From the NCBI GenBank assembly GCA_015522955.1, contig WALG01000081.1, positions 1 through 6,148 on the forward strand: a DNA stretch of 6,148 nucleotides, written 5' to 3'. Made by a program: the position numbers and the translations under genes. Below the pieces are notes generated by a model. It saw only the letters and a list, made by a program, of their open reading frames with translations, made no database searches and was not told the DNA's origin. Origin of the DNA: DHVE2 group archaeon (lineage in GTDB: Archaea; Thermoplasmatota; Thermoplasmata; Thermoplasmatales; Aciduliprofundaceae). Of this stretch, positions 1-6,148 are shown piece by piece (position 1 is the stretch's first letter; each line of letters starts with the position of its first letter).

Positions 1-6
1 ATCTTT

Positions 7-24
7 CATATAACATATATTAAA
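7..24 (+). promoter_or_regulatory. Possible archaeal TATA-box region for the giant surface-protein gene
   Basis: This AT-rich stretch contains two overlapping TATA-like cores, one centred near base 11 and one near base 18. Archaeal transcription usually starts about 25 bases downstream of the TATA centre. The first core would put the start near base 37, giving an essentially leaderless message on the ATG at 38. The second would put it near base 43, giving a very short leader for the ATG at 50. No purine-rich BRE is obvious, and the window starts too close upstream to judge further. Confidence 0.3.
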
Positions 25-37
25 TGAATAGGTATCT

Positions 38-3000
38 ATGGGTGGTGTAATGTCTGCTATTCAAAAATTGAGAAAATCTTCAAAAATTTCGTTGATATAC
101 AAAATTATAGCAGTTATATCTGTTATACTTCTTTCCTCCTACGGATATGGAATATTTGCCACAGGTAAAGCACCACATGCCGTGCTGGTTCCCTCACAGG
201 TTATTGTCTCGCCAGGAGAGAATGTAACCTTCGATGCATCCAACAGCAGTGGTGGGGATTTGGTATACACATGGCAATTCCATGATGGAACTCCTACGCT
301 TCAGGGAAAGGACCTGAAGATAGTGCATCACAGTTTTCAGAAGGAGGGAATCTATTATATCACGCTCTTTGTCACGGCAAGAAATGCCAAGATGGATATG
401 GCAGTGGCCAGGGTTGTGGTAAGAGACCTGCCTCCCATTGCCGTGGTGAACAAGGAGCAAATTACCGCAGAGGAGGATGAGTTGATAAAATTTGATGCAT
501 CGTCATCCCACGACCCAGATGGAAAGATTATTGCCTATCACTGGGACTTTGGTGATGGTTTCACCGGGGAAGGTGCGATTGTGAATCATTCTTACCGTGA
601 GGAGGGCACATATGTGGCGAATTTAACTGTCACAGATGAGTTTGGAAAATACGCATACAGGAATATTATTGTGAATGTAAGAAACCTCGCTCCCATGGTG
701 ACTGTGGGTAACTATACCGCCAAAGAGGGATTTCCCGTTTACATGCAGGCAAAGGGCAAGGATACATCCTCTGATTCAGAGGGATTGAGATACCTGTGGA
801 GCAACGGATATCGAGGAAAAAGAGCCATGGAGGTTTACTCGCATGGAGGTATATATCATCCATGGGTGAGAGTGACAGATAACGATAATGCAAGTAGCAC
901 AGGTAATGCAACGGTTACCGTGAAAAATACTAAACCTCTTATAGATGTGGATGGTGTCTCCTTTACCGCAAATCTGACGCTAAGGATAGCCGGTCGAAAG
1001 GGAAACACTGTGGAACTATACCTTTACAGAAATGGCAAACTTTATGGACATCTCAATGTTACCAGGCATCCCGGACCTCCTCAGGAAGCAACCATATACA
1101 ACATAACATTTTCTCTTAGAGATACGTGGGAAGTTAAACTGGTTTATGAACCTACAACCTATCATGGTGCAAATCCAGCATGGATAATCCTTGATTTTGG
1201 AAATGGAGCATGGAGAAAGATTCACCATACCTTCAATGTAGTGCATCCTGATACCTATCACTGGAATGTGAGTTTAAACAAATATTTCTTTTCCAATGGA
1301 GATTGTGGAAACCCCACCATACGCTTCCATTATAAACTTTACGATAGTGGGGCTGACAATCTCACAGTACTCTGGCATATAGGCAATAAAATAATTACGA
1401 GGGATTATCCAGCCCATGGATTTCCCAATTTTGTGGATACATATCTGAATGCCACTCCTGAAGATGTAGGAAACATAACCGTTGAGGTAAGGGATAACGA
1501 GGGAGCAAGCAGTACTGTAAATATTTCTCTGAGCAATGACGGCGAGTTCCTTGCCCCAGATGTAGAAGCACCTGCAAATTTCAGCGGCTACGAAGATTCG
1601 CCCATTATATTTACCCCTGTTTCACAGGATAAGAATCTGAATTATCGGTGGGTATTGGGTGATGGAAACATTGTCCAGGGAGATAGAATACAACATTCCT
1701 ATCATTTCTCAGGTAAATACCCCGTGCTTCTCATTGGAAGAAACTCAAAAGGAGTAATGGGCTTTGACCTCACCTGGGTATGCATATACAATAAACAGCC
1801 CTATGCCCAATTCATATTCAATCATACCCTGGAAGATTCGCCCACCGTATTCAAGGTAACTCAGGTGAGGGATACCCCCAGCGATTTGCCATACCTCGAA
1901 TACACTTGGTATTTCGGAGACGGAACCGTGGGTTATGGAAAAGATGTAGAACATGTTTATCATGCTGCTGGCAATTATACGGTCAAACTTGTGGTCGTCG
2001 ACGATGATGGATATTCTTTCACCTTTAAAAGGAATGTGAGCATCAGGAATGTTGCACCTGCTGTATATGCACCATCCAATTTAGTGGTATATGGTCCAGC
2101 CACAAGTGTCACACTTCAAGCGTTTGCAAGCGATACCTTTTCCCACCGAATTGTGGAGTATCGCTGGAACATGGGCGATGGGACTGTAGTTGAAGGAAAG
2201 AATATTACCCATATCTACAGGCAATCTGGAACTTATACAGTGAAACTTACCGTGGTGGATGATGAGGGGGCCAGCACGAGCGTGATATCCCTGGTTAGCG
2301 TGGGTGTGGATAGCGATGTTGATTCGCTGACCGATGAATTAGAGAGGCGAATGGGCACTGATCCCGATAGATGGGATAGTGACGGTGATTACATAGGTGA
2401 TTACTGGGAAATTTACACATACGGGACAGATCCATCTTCCAGAGACAGCGACCATGATGGCCTGGATGACTGGTTTGAAATCTCATACATGGGCTACAAA
2501 AACGATACAGACAATGACGGAATAAAGAACCCCCTGGACTGGGATAGCGATGGAGACATGATTCCCGATGGTGCTGAGATCAATGAAGAATACCAGATGT
2601 TCTCAAATCCTTTAGTTTACTCTGCCCTTAACGGCTCTGACTGGGGCCATTATGATTATGTAAGTGTTACAACCAACGGAACCTTTGCCAATCGTGCCAG
2701 TGTGGTTGTAGATTATCTTGGTAATTCAGGTGCCAAACCCCAGATTTATGCATGGTGGCTCAACGATACCATCGTTATCAATGTCACCGATACCCATGTA
2801 CCACAGCGTGCTGAGATAAGGCTGCACTACTATGATGATGAGATTGATGAAGCGAGGCATCCAGGACTTTACAGGCTCCTTCCATCAGGTGAAATAGAGG
2901 CTGTGAATGAAACTGGCACGGATGCGGAGAGAAACATAATCTGGGCGAGAGTTACAAATCCAAACGGCAATTTTGTGGTGGTTTACTTAGGCGATATGGA

Positions 3001-5497
3001 TAGCGACGGCGATGGATTGAGCGATTATCAGGAACTGCAGGGATGGGACACATACTGGTATAGCAATGGCACCTATCACACCATGCATGTAAGTTCAGAT
3101 CCATTCAATCCGGATAGCGATGGTGACGGTTTAAATGATTCTGCTGAATATGCACAGCATTTAGACCCACGCAATTCTGATACCGATGGGGATGGACTCA
3201 CGGATTCCAACGAGTTATACACCAAAGTTTACCAATATCCCCGGCGGGTATACTTCGAAGGTTATGCTGTTATAACGCTTAATATAACTCCAGACACCTC
3301 AGCAATACACGATGCAAAGATAATCTGGGGTCTCAGGAGCAATGGTACCACGGATGTTGCCATTCTCCTAAAACACACTCAACTCTACTACCAATCTGGC
3401 ATAAACGGTGTCTATTTTGGATCCGCAAATATTTCCACTTCTCAACTTGCATCGAAAACCCGTGCTACTGTAAAACTGGAGATCTGGGGAAGCGGCTGGT
3501 TGGAGAGTTTCAAGGTGGTTATGGTGGAATGCACAGATCCCCACACTTCTGATTCCGACAGTGATGGTTTAAGCGATGGCTATGAGGTGCTTGGCAAGAG
3601 TGGTTATATAACCAATCCCCTTGACGTAGATACCGACCATGATGGTCTTTGGGATTCCGAGGAAGTCCATGGCTGGTCCTGGGATTATGGTTATAGGATA
3701 CCCGTTCCCGATGAGAATGGTTTCCATACAAATCCGGTTAGCAATGACACAGATGGAGATGGATATGTGGACAGCAATGATGCTGACCCGTTGCACAATT
3801 TAGTTTTGAAGATGACACTTGATAAATATGTATGGAATGAGCATCCAGATTACACGAAATTTGCAGGATTCTATGCAAAATGGACTCTAAACGGAGATAG
3901 CAAGAGTGTAAAATACTACACAGAGCACAAGGACCATACCCAGAACCTGTGGGGCTACACTTACTGGTTTGACGTTCCGGATGATGTTTACACAGAGATA
4001 GAGGTAAAAGCGGCAGCATTTTATAATGATTTGGGAGATAATAAACTCACAGAGGGAGACGCGAGTTTCGCTGTGAAGAAAGGGCTGGTAATGTATATAA
4101 ACGAAGATAGCAATAATAAATATTACTTCCACACAACTTTTCAACTGAAATCGCTGGAGCGTGTACACACGGTGGCGATTTACAATAATACTGTATGGAG
4201 TGGAAATGGATACCTTTATAGTGGTAAATACTATGTACTATATGTGAACAGTTCCAGTACCTGGAGCGTGGGTCAGAATATTAACAACAGATTGGAGATA
4301 ATCAATGAAAGATTAAACGTGGTACTTATCCCTGCGGCCATATTCGTGAACTCACAGTTATACGCGAAGATACAGAGTAACGATATCTCATATCTTCAGG
4401 GCACAGAACCCTCAAATGCCAGTTTAGGCGCCATAACGACGAATTCCAGCAGTGCGCATCTTGTGGGCATGTTCTTCTTCTACACCAACGCCACGCAGGT
4501 CTCACAACTCTTCTCTCTCCTCTGCCACAATCTTAGCAACGAGCAATTCGCGCACTACGCGGTCATAACCCCCGAAGCGGCAAACTTACCTGCGGACATA
4601 CTGCAAACCATCCCCTATCAGGAGATACAGAACTCCAAGACTGGAGGAGCGCCAAAAGATTTGTGGCATCAATTGAGCGGAGCGATAGGCGGTGCAATCA
4701 CAAGCGTGGTGAATTTCATCTACCGTGGGTTGATTGCGCTCGCCAATCTTATCGAGCAGGCTATAAATGTGACAGTGCAGTTTTTCCTCAAGCTCTGGCA
4801 CGTTACCACTGAGGCTGTTAAGCAGGCGGTGGAGGTGGTGAAGAATATTTATGCAGTTTTAAGAGACCATATTTTACAAGATGTTGAGTCGATACTTAAA
4901 GAAGCGATGAAAGAATTATATATGTGGGGATTGGGAAATACCGATTTTGTGATAAATTCCTTATGCAAGCAAAAATTATTCTTGAAAATTGCGAGAGATT
5001 CTATATCAAATGATGCATCCATCTATTGGGTACTTGATTTACTGCAAGAGTTTTATAATCACCTATCAACTTTTATAAGTATTGCGTTTTTGTTAAGCAC
5101 ATACATATTGAAGTTTGAGATAGGATATCTCTACCTCGGTATAATGTTTATCGCATTCCCAAGCGCATTTCAATTCAGTGATTTCTCTATGGTTTGGGTT
5201 GATTCTTTTTATTCTTTGAATATTAGCGATAACCATAATTCTTCTATTTCTAAGAGATTAGCCTGGGGATTGGCAATGATGATGTTAGCATCTTTGTTAT
5301 TTCCTACAGGTTTCTATACTAAGGTAGGTGGTGCAGTAGGTTCGGTTGCTACTGGTGGTGCAACTATTAGTATCTCAATTGGAGGAATGATTTTAGAATT
5401 CATAGCGGCTGGATTAACAATATATGGTGCGTTAGTAATTGCAAATATGGCACCCACACCTGATGAGCTTTGGAATCAATGGTTTGGAGGTGGTTAA
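38..5497 (+). CDS. Giant cell-surface protein: PKD domains, calcium-binding loops and a C-terminal multi-membrane-segment module
   Basis: Likely exported surface protein of 1819 residues; function unknown. A basic N-terminus and hydrophobic stretch (about residues 17-41) form a signal peptide or anchor. PKD-type domains lie near 45-129, 131-215, 216-297, 507-586, 588-674 and 675-757. Their hallmark is W-x-x-G-D-G (WDFGDG at 169, WYFGDG at 624, WNMGDG at 710); the copy at 216-297 is degenerate. Residues 298-505 are beta-rich and unassigned. About eleven Asp-rich loops of the DxDxDG type (TSP3-like) start near 758, 780, 803, 823, 836, 988, 1026, 1048, 1172, 1198 and 1237. Residues 1251-1540 are unassigned and mostly beta-rich. 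From about 1542, amphipathic helices lead to membrane segments near 1677-1694, 1697-1714 and 1741-1758 and a Gly-rich hydrophobic stretch at 1763-1804. About 40 N-x-S/T sequons and only five cysteines suit a glycosylated archaeal surface protein. The ATG at 50 is an equally good start, with GGTGGTG at 41-47 before it. GC content drops sharply after about 4860. Ectodomain type is confident; role is not. Confidence 0.93.
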   Translation: MGGVMSAIQKLRKSSKISLIYKIIAVISVILLSSYGYGIFATGKAPHAVLVPSQVIVSPGENVTFDASNSSGGDLVYTWQFHDGTPTLQGKDLKIVHHSFQKEGIYYITLFVTARNAKMDMAVARVVVRDLPPIAVVNKEQITAEEDELIKFDASSSHDPDGKIIAYHWDFGDGFTGEGAIVNHSYREEGTYVANLTVTDEFGKYAYRNIIVNVRNLAPMVTVGNYTAKEGFPVYMQAKGKDTSSDSEGLRYLWSNGYRGKRAMEVYSHGGIYHPWVRVTDNDNASSTGNATVTVKNTKPLIDVDGVSFTANLTLRIAGRKGNTVELYLYRNGKLYGHLNVTRHPGPPQEATIYNITFSLRDTWEVKLVYEPTTYHGANPAWIILDFGNGAWRKIHHTFNVVHPDTYHWNVSLNKYFFSNGDCGNPTIRFHYKLYDSGADNLTVLWHIGNKIITRDYPAHGFPNFVDTYLNATPEDVGNITVEVRDNEGASSTVNISLSNDGEFLAPDVEAPANFSGYEDSPIIFTPVSQDKNLNYRWVLGDGNIVQGDRIQHSYHFSGKYPVLLIGRNSKGVMGFDLTWVCIYNKQPYAQFIFNHTLEDSPTVFKVTQVRDTPSDLPYLEYTWYFGDGTVGYGKDVEHVYHAAGNYTVKLVVVDDDGYSFTFKRNVSIRNVAPAVYAPSNLVVYGPATSVTLQAFASDTFSHRIVEYRWNMGDGTVVEGKNITHIYRQSGTYTVKLTVVDDEGASTSVISLVSVGVDSDVDSLTDELERRMGTDPDRWDSDGDYIGDYWEIYTYGTDPSSRDSDHDGLDDWFEISYMGYKNDTDNDGIKNPLDWDSDGDMIPDGAEINEEYQMFSNPLVYSALNGSDWGHYDYVSVTTNGTFANRASVVVDYLGNSGAKPQIYAWWLNDTIVINVTDTHVPQRAEIRLHYYDDEIDEARHPGLYRLLPSGEIEAVNETGTDAERNIIWARVTNPNGNFVVVYLGDMDSDGDGLSDYQELQGWDTYWYSNGTYHTMHVSSDPFNPDSDGDGLNDSAEYAQHLDPRNSDTDGDGLTDSNELYTKVYQYPRRVYFEGYAVITLNITPDTSAIHDAKIIWGLRSNGTTDVAILLKHTQLYYQSGINGVYFGSANISTSQLASKTRATVKLEIWGSGWLESFKVVMVECTDPHTSDSDSDGLSDGYEVLGKSGYITNPLDVDTDHDGLWDSEEVHGWSWDYGYRIPVPDENGFHTNPVSNDTDGDGYVDSNDADPLHNLVLKMTLDKYVWNEHPDYTKFAGFYAKWTLNGDSKSVKYYTEHKDHTQNLWGYTYWFDVPDDVYTEIEVKAAAFYNDLGDNKLTEGDASFAVKKGLVMYINEDSNNKYYFHTTFQLKSLERVHTVAIYNNTVWSGNGYLYSGKYYVLYVNSSSTWSVGQNINNRLEIINERLNVVLIPAAIFVNSQLYAKIQSNDISYLQGTEPSNASLGAITTNSSSAHLVGMFFFYTNATQVSQLFSLLCHNLSNEQFAHYAVITPEAANLPADILQTIPYQEIQNSKTGGAPKDLWHQLSGAIGGAITSVVNFIYRGLIALANLIEQAINVTVQFFLKLWHVTTEAVKQAVEVVKNIYAVLRDHILQDVESILKEAMKELYMWGLGNTDFVINSLCKQKLFLKIARDSISNDASIYWVLDLLQEFYNHLSTFISIAFLLSTYILKFEIGYLYLGIMFIAFPSAFQFSDFSMVWVDSFYSLNISDNHNSSISKRLAWGLAMMMLASLLFPTGFYTKVGGAVGSVATGGATISISIGGMILEFIAAGLTIYGALVIANMAPTPDELWNQWFGGG
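5486..5493 (+). promoter_or_regulatory. Shine-Dalgarno site inside the end of the giant gene
   Basis: GGAGGTGG lies in the last codons of the giant gene (Gly-Gly-Gly before TAA at 5495-5497). Measured from the GGAGGTG core it is 6 bases from a TTG at 5499 and 9 bases from a GTG at 5502. It matches the archaeal anti-Shine-Dalgarno complement GGAGGTGA well. It argues that the next gene starts at 5499 or 5502 and not at the earlier in-frame ATG at 5463, and that translation of the two genes is coupled. Confidence 0.7.
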
Positions 5498-5501
5498 CTT
5501 G

Positions 5502-5876
5502 GTGAATCTTCCATCATTTATACTTTTTTCATTCTTTTTTATAGGTTTAATAGCTATGATAGTAGTGGGTGTGTGGCAGGTATTGGTTACTTTAAAGTGG
5601 AGAGAAATTATATTTTCTAAGGAACAATTTAATAGATCTCTGAGAGCACGAAATAAATTAAGATATGTTTTGGTAATGAGTTTTATCGTCGTAATAGGAT
5701 ATCTTATTCTGGTAATACGTTATGTTGGGGATATTCTTGGAATTATTTTTTTCTCAGCGTATGGATTTGGAATACTCTTTGTAACCTGGAGCACTTATTT
5801 TTATCACAATAAATATTGCAACGCATATATTCAGAGGCGAGAAAGTGTGAAGAAATCTTCAAATATAAGGAGGTGA
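5502..5876 (+). CDS. Small integral membrane protein with three predicted membrane segments
   Basis: I do not recognise a family for this 124-residue protein. Hydrophobic segments lie near residues 3-29, 54-72 and 76-97. They are separated by a basic, polar loop (about 32-53, rich in K and R) and followed by a basic tail ending in Ile-Arg-Arg. By the positive-inside tendency, loop and tail should face the cytoplasm, but three segments cannot cleanly satisfy this if the loop between segments 1 and 2 and the C-terminus are both inside; one segment may be re-entrant, or segments 2 and 3 may form a hairpin. The GTG start is chosen for its 9-base spacing from the strong Shine-Dalgarno site at 5486. 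TTG at 5499 adds one residue, and ATG at 5463 would add 13 and overlap the giant gene. Only four bases separate it from that gene, and it shares its low GC content. A partner, assembly factor or immunity-like protein for the giant protein's membrane module is possible but unproven. Confidence 0.8.
   Translation: MNLPSFILFSFFFIGLIAMIVVGVWQVLVTLKWREIIFSKEQFNRSLRARNKLRYVLVMSFIVVIGYLILVIRYVGDILGIIFFSAYGFGILFVTWSTYFYHNKYCNAYIQRRESVKKSSNIRR
5869..5876 (+). promoter_or_regulatory. Strong Shine-Dalgarno site for the antitoxin gene
   Basis: GGAGGTGA is a perfect match to the archaeal consensus. It is built from the last codons of the membrane-protein gene, including its TGA stop at 5874-5876. It sits 11 bases before the ATG at 5888, a slightly long spacing. 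It excludes the longer in-frame readings from TTG 5816 or GTG 5873 as the likely start. The strength suits an antitoxin that must be made in excess of its toxin. Confidence 0.75.
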
Positions 5877-5887
5877 TAGTAATAGAT

Positions 5888-6070
5888 ATGAGCATAGCGA
5901 GAGCGGAGATGGAATATCTAAGGGAAGTAAAAGAAAACACAGAAGAGATAAAGGAATTGCTGAGAAGCATTCTGGAGACTTTGGAAGTATTAGAAGATAA
6001 ATATTTAGTAGAGCAAATAAGGGAATCAGAAGAGCAGATAAGTAGAGGAGAATACGAGAGATTTATATGA
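5888..6070 (+). CDS. RelB-like type II antitoxin
   Basis: This is a 60-residue, highly charged and almost wholly helical protein. It is probably the antitoxin that binds and neutralises the RelE/ParE-like toxin starting at its stop codon. Residues about 5-45 show a heptad-like run of Leu/Ile/Val among Glu and Lys, suggesting a long helix or coiled coil. The C-terminal part (ESEEQISRGEYERF) resembles the toxin-wrapping tails of RelB-type antitoxins, where an E-x-x-E-x-I-x-x-G-E pattern is common. No clear ribbon-helix-helix or helix-turn-helix domain is visible, so operator binding and autoregulation are uncertain. The ATG is supported by the strong ribosome binding site at 5869. The four-base ATGA overlap with the next gene is typical of toxin-antitoxin operons and is the main support for this call, together with the toxin's N-terminus. 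Confidence 0.75.
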   Translation: MSIARAEMEYLREVKENTEEIKELLRSILETLEVLEDKYLVEQIRESEEQISRGEYERFI

Positions 6071-6148
6071 GTTATGAGATTTATGCCAGCAAGAGATTTC
6101 TTAAAGAGTTTGAAAAGTTAGATTCAAAACTACGAGAGAGGATTAAAG
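6067..6148 (+). CDS. RelE/ParE-family toxin, N-terminal fragment cut by the window end
   Basis: Only the first 27 residues are visible. They begin MSYEIYASKRFLKEFEKL and continue into D-S-K-L-R-E-R-I-K. This is the typical opening of RelE/ParE-superfamily toxins: a short beta strand (YEIYAS), then the K-x-F-x-K-x-x-x-K-L helix and a second basic helix. RelE members cleave mRNA on the ribosome, while ParE members inhibit DNA gyrase. The catalytic residues lie in the missing C-terminal part, so the activity cannot be assigned. The ATG overlaps the antitoxin stop as ATGA. A GAGGAG at 6045-6050 is too far away (16 bases) to be a good ribosome site, so translation is probably coupled to the antitoxin. 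The reading frame stays open to the window edge, so truncation here is an artefact of the window. Confidence 0.78.
   Translation, partial: MSYEIYASKRFLKEFEKLDSKLRERIK

Larger units (their letters stand above)
4861..6148. other. Sustained low-GC block beginning inside the giant gene
   Basis: Hand counts in 60-base blocks give 50, 52, 47 and 47% GC from 4621 to 4860. The next five blocks, 4861 to 5160, give 30, 32, 33, 30 and 35%. Four blocks within the following membrane-protein gene give 33, 25, 30 and 32%, and the antitoxin gene gives about 35-38%. Isolated blocks upstream also dip (4081-4140 is 30%), but none stays low for this long. Membrane segments favour T-rich codons, yet the drop starts in residues about 1609-1672, which are not membrane segments. 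The block may be transferred or recombined DNA. Its right edge is not visible. Confidence 0.55.

Noticed and set aside
1592..1844. Direct repeat GAAGATTCGCCCA at 1592-1604 and 1832-1844
   Set aside because: Both copies encode the same Glu-Asp-Ser-Pro position in successive PKD domains, so this reflects domain duplication or codon coincidence and not a mobile or regulatory repeat.
3519..4168. Several minus-strand open frames of 70-93 codons opposite the giant gene
   Set aside because: They lie wholly antisense to a continuous domain-bearing frame, have composition odd for proteins (rich in His, Cys, Ile), lack ribosome sites and show no recognisable motif. Other minus-strand frames across 194-4801 and at 5743-5970 were rejected for the same reasons.
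4831..4853. Possible internal gene start: a ribosome-site-like GGAGGTG followed by GTG at 4838 or ATG at 4851
   Set aside because: The ATG is out of frame and meets a stop after three codons. The in-frame GTG touches the site with no spacing. The main frame reads straight through.
4831..5494. The 9-base word GGAGGTGGT at 4831-4839 and 5486-5494, bracketing the low-GC C-terminal tip like a possible recombination repeat
   Set aside because: Nine bases is too short to stand above chance, the two copies are in different reading frames, and the right-hand copy is explained as a ribosome site.
5439..5501. Longer start for the membrane protein from TTG 5439 or ATG 5463
   Set aside because: The strong ribosome site at 5486 lies downstream of both and is well spaced for 5499 or 5502. 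The added residues are polar and precede a natural N-terminal membrane segment. ATG 5463 cannot be fully excluded.

Overview
The window most likely comes from an archaeon, probably a euryarchaeote of the Thermoplasmatota/Aciduliprofundum type. This is inferred from style and not proven. The signs are a giant secreted protein built from PKD domains and Asp-rich calcium loops, Shine-Dalgarno sites of the GGAGGTGA type, frequent ATA and AGA/AGG codons, probable GTG/TTG initiation, and a compact RelBE-like toxin-antitoxin pair. Everything is on the + strand and tightly packed. I see no RNA gene, CRISPR array, insertion sequence or terminator.

Layout: bases 1-37 hold an AT-rich, TATA-like leader. 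Bases 38-5497 encode an 1819-residue cell-surface protein. From N to C terminus it has a signal peptide or anchor, about six PKD domains interrupted by an unassigned region of about 200 residues, about eleven calcium-binding loops in clusters separated by beta-rich inserts, an unassigned mostly beta-rich region, and an unusual C-terminal module of amphipathic helices plus several membrane segments. Four bases later a 124-residue protein with three predicted membrane segments begins (5502-5876). Its ribosome binding site is made from the last codons of the giant gene. Eleven bases after that comes a 60-residue RelB-like antitoxin (5888-6070), and overlapping its stop codon by ATGA is the start of a RelE/ParE-like toxin that runs off the window (from 6067).

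The signal most worth a second look is a composition break inside the giant gene at about 4860. My hand counts in 60-base blocks give 47-52% GC from 4621 to 4860, then 30-35% in every block counted from 4861 to 5160. The three-TM gene is similarly low and the antitoxin gene is at about 35-38%. The last ~210 residues of the surface protein, the small membrane protein and the toxin-antitoxin pair may therefore be one acquired or exchangeable block joined to a resident surface stalk. A working model is a surface stalk with a replaceable membrane-active or anchoring tip, a co-encoded membrane partner and an addiction module. This is inference and needs comparison with relatives.
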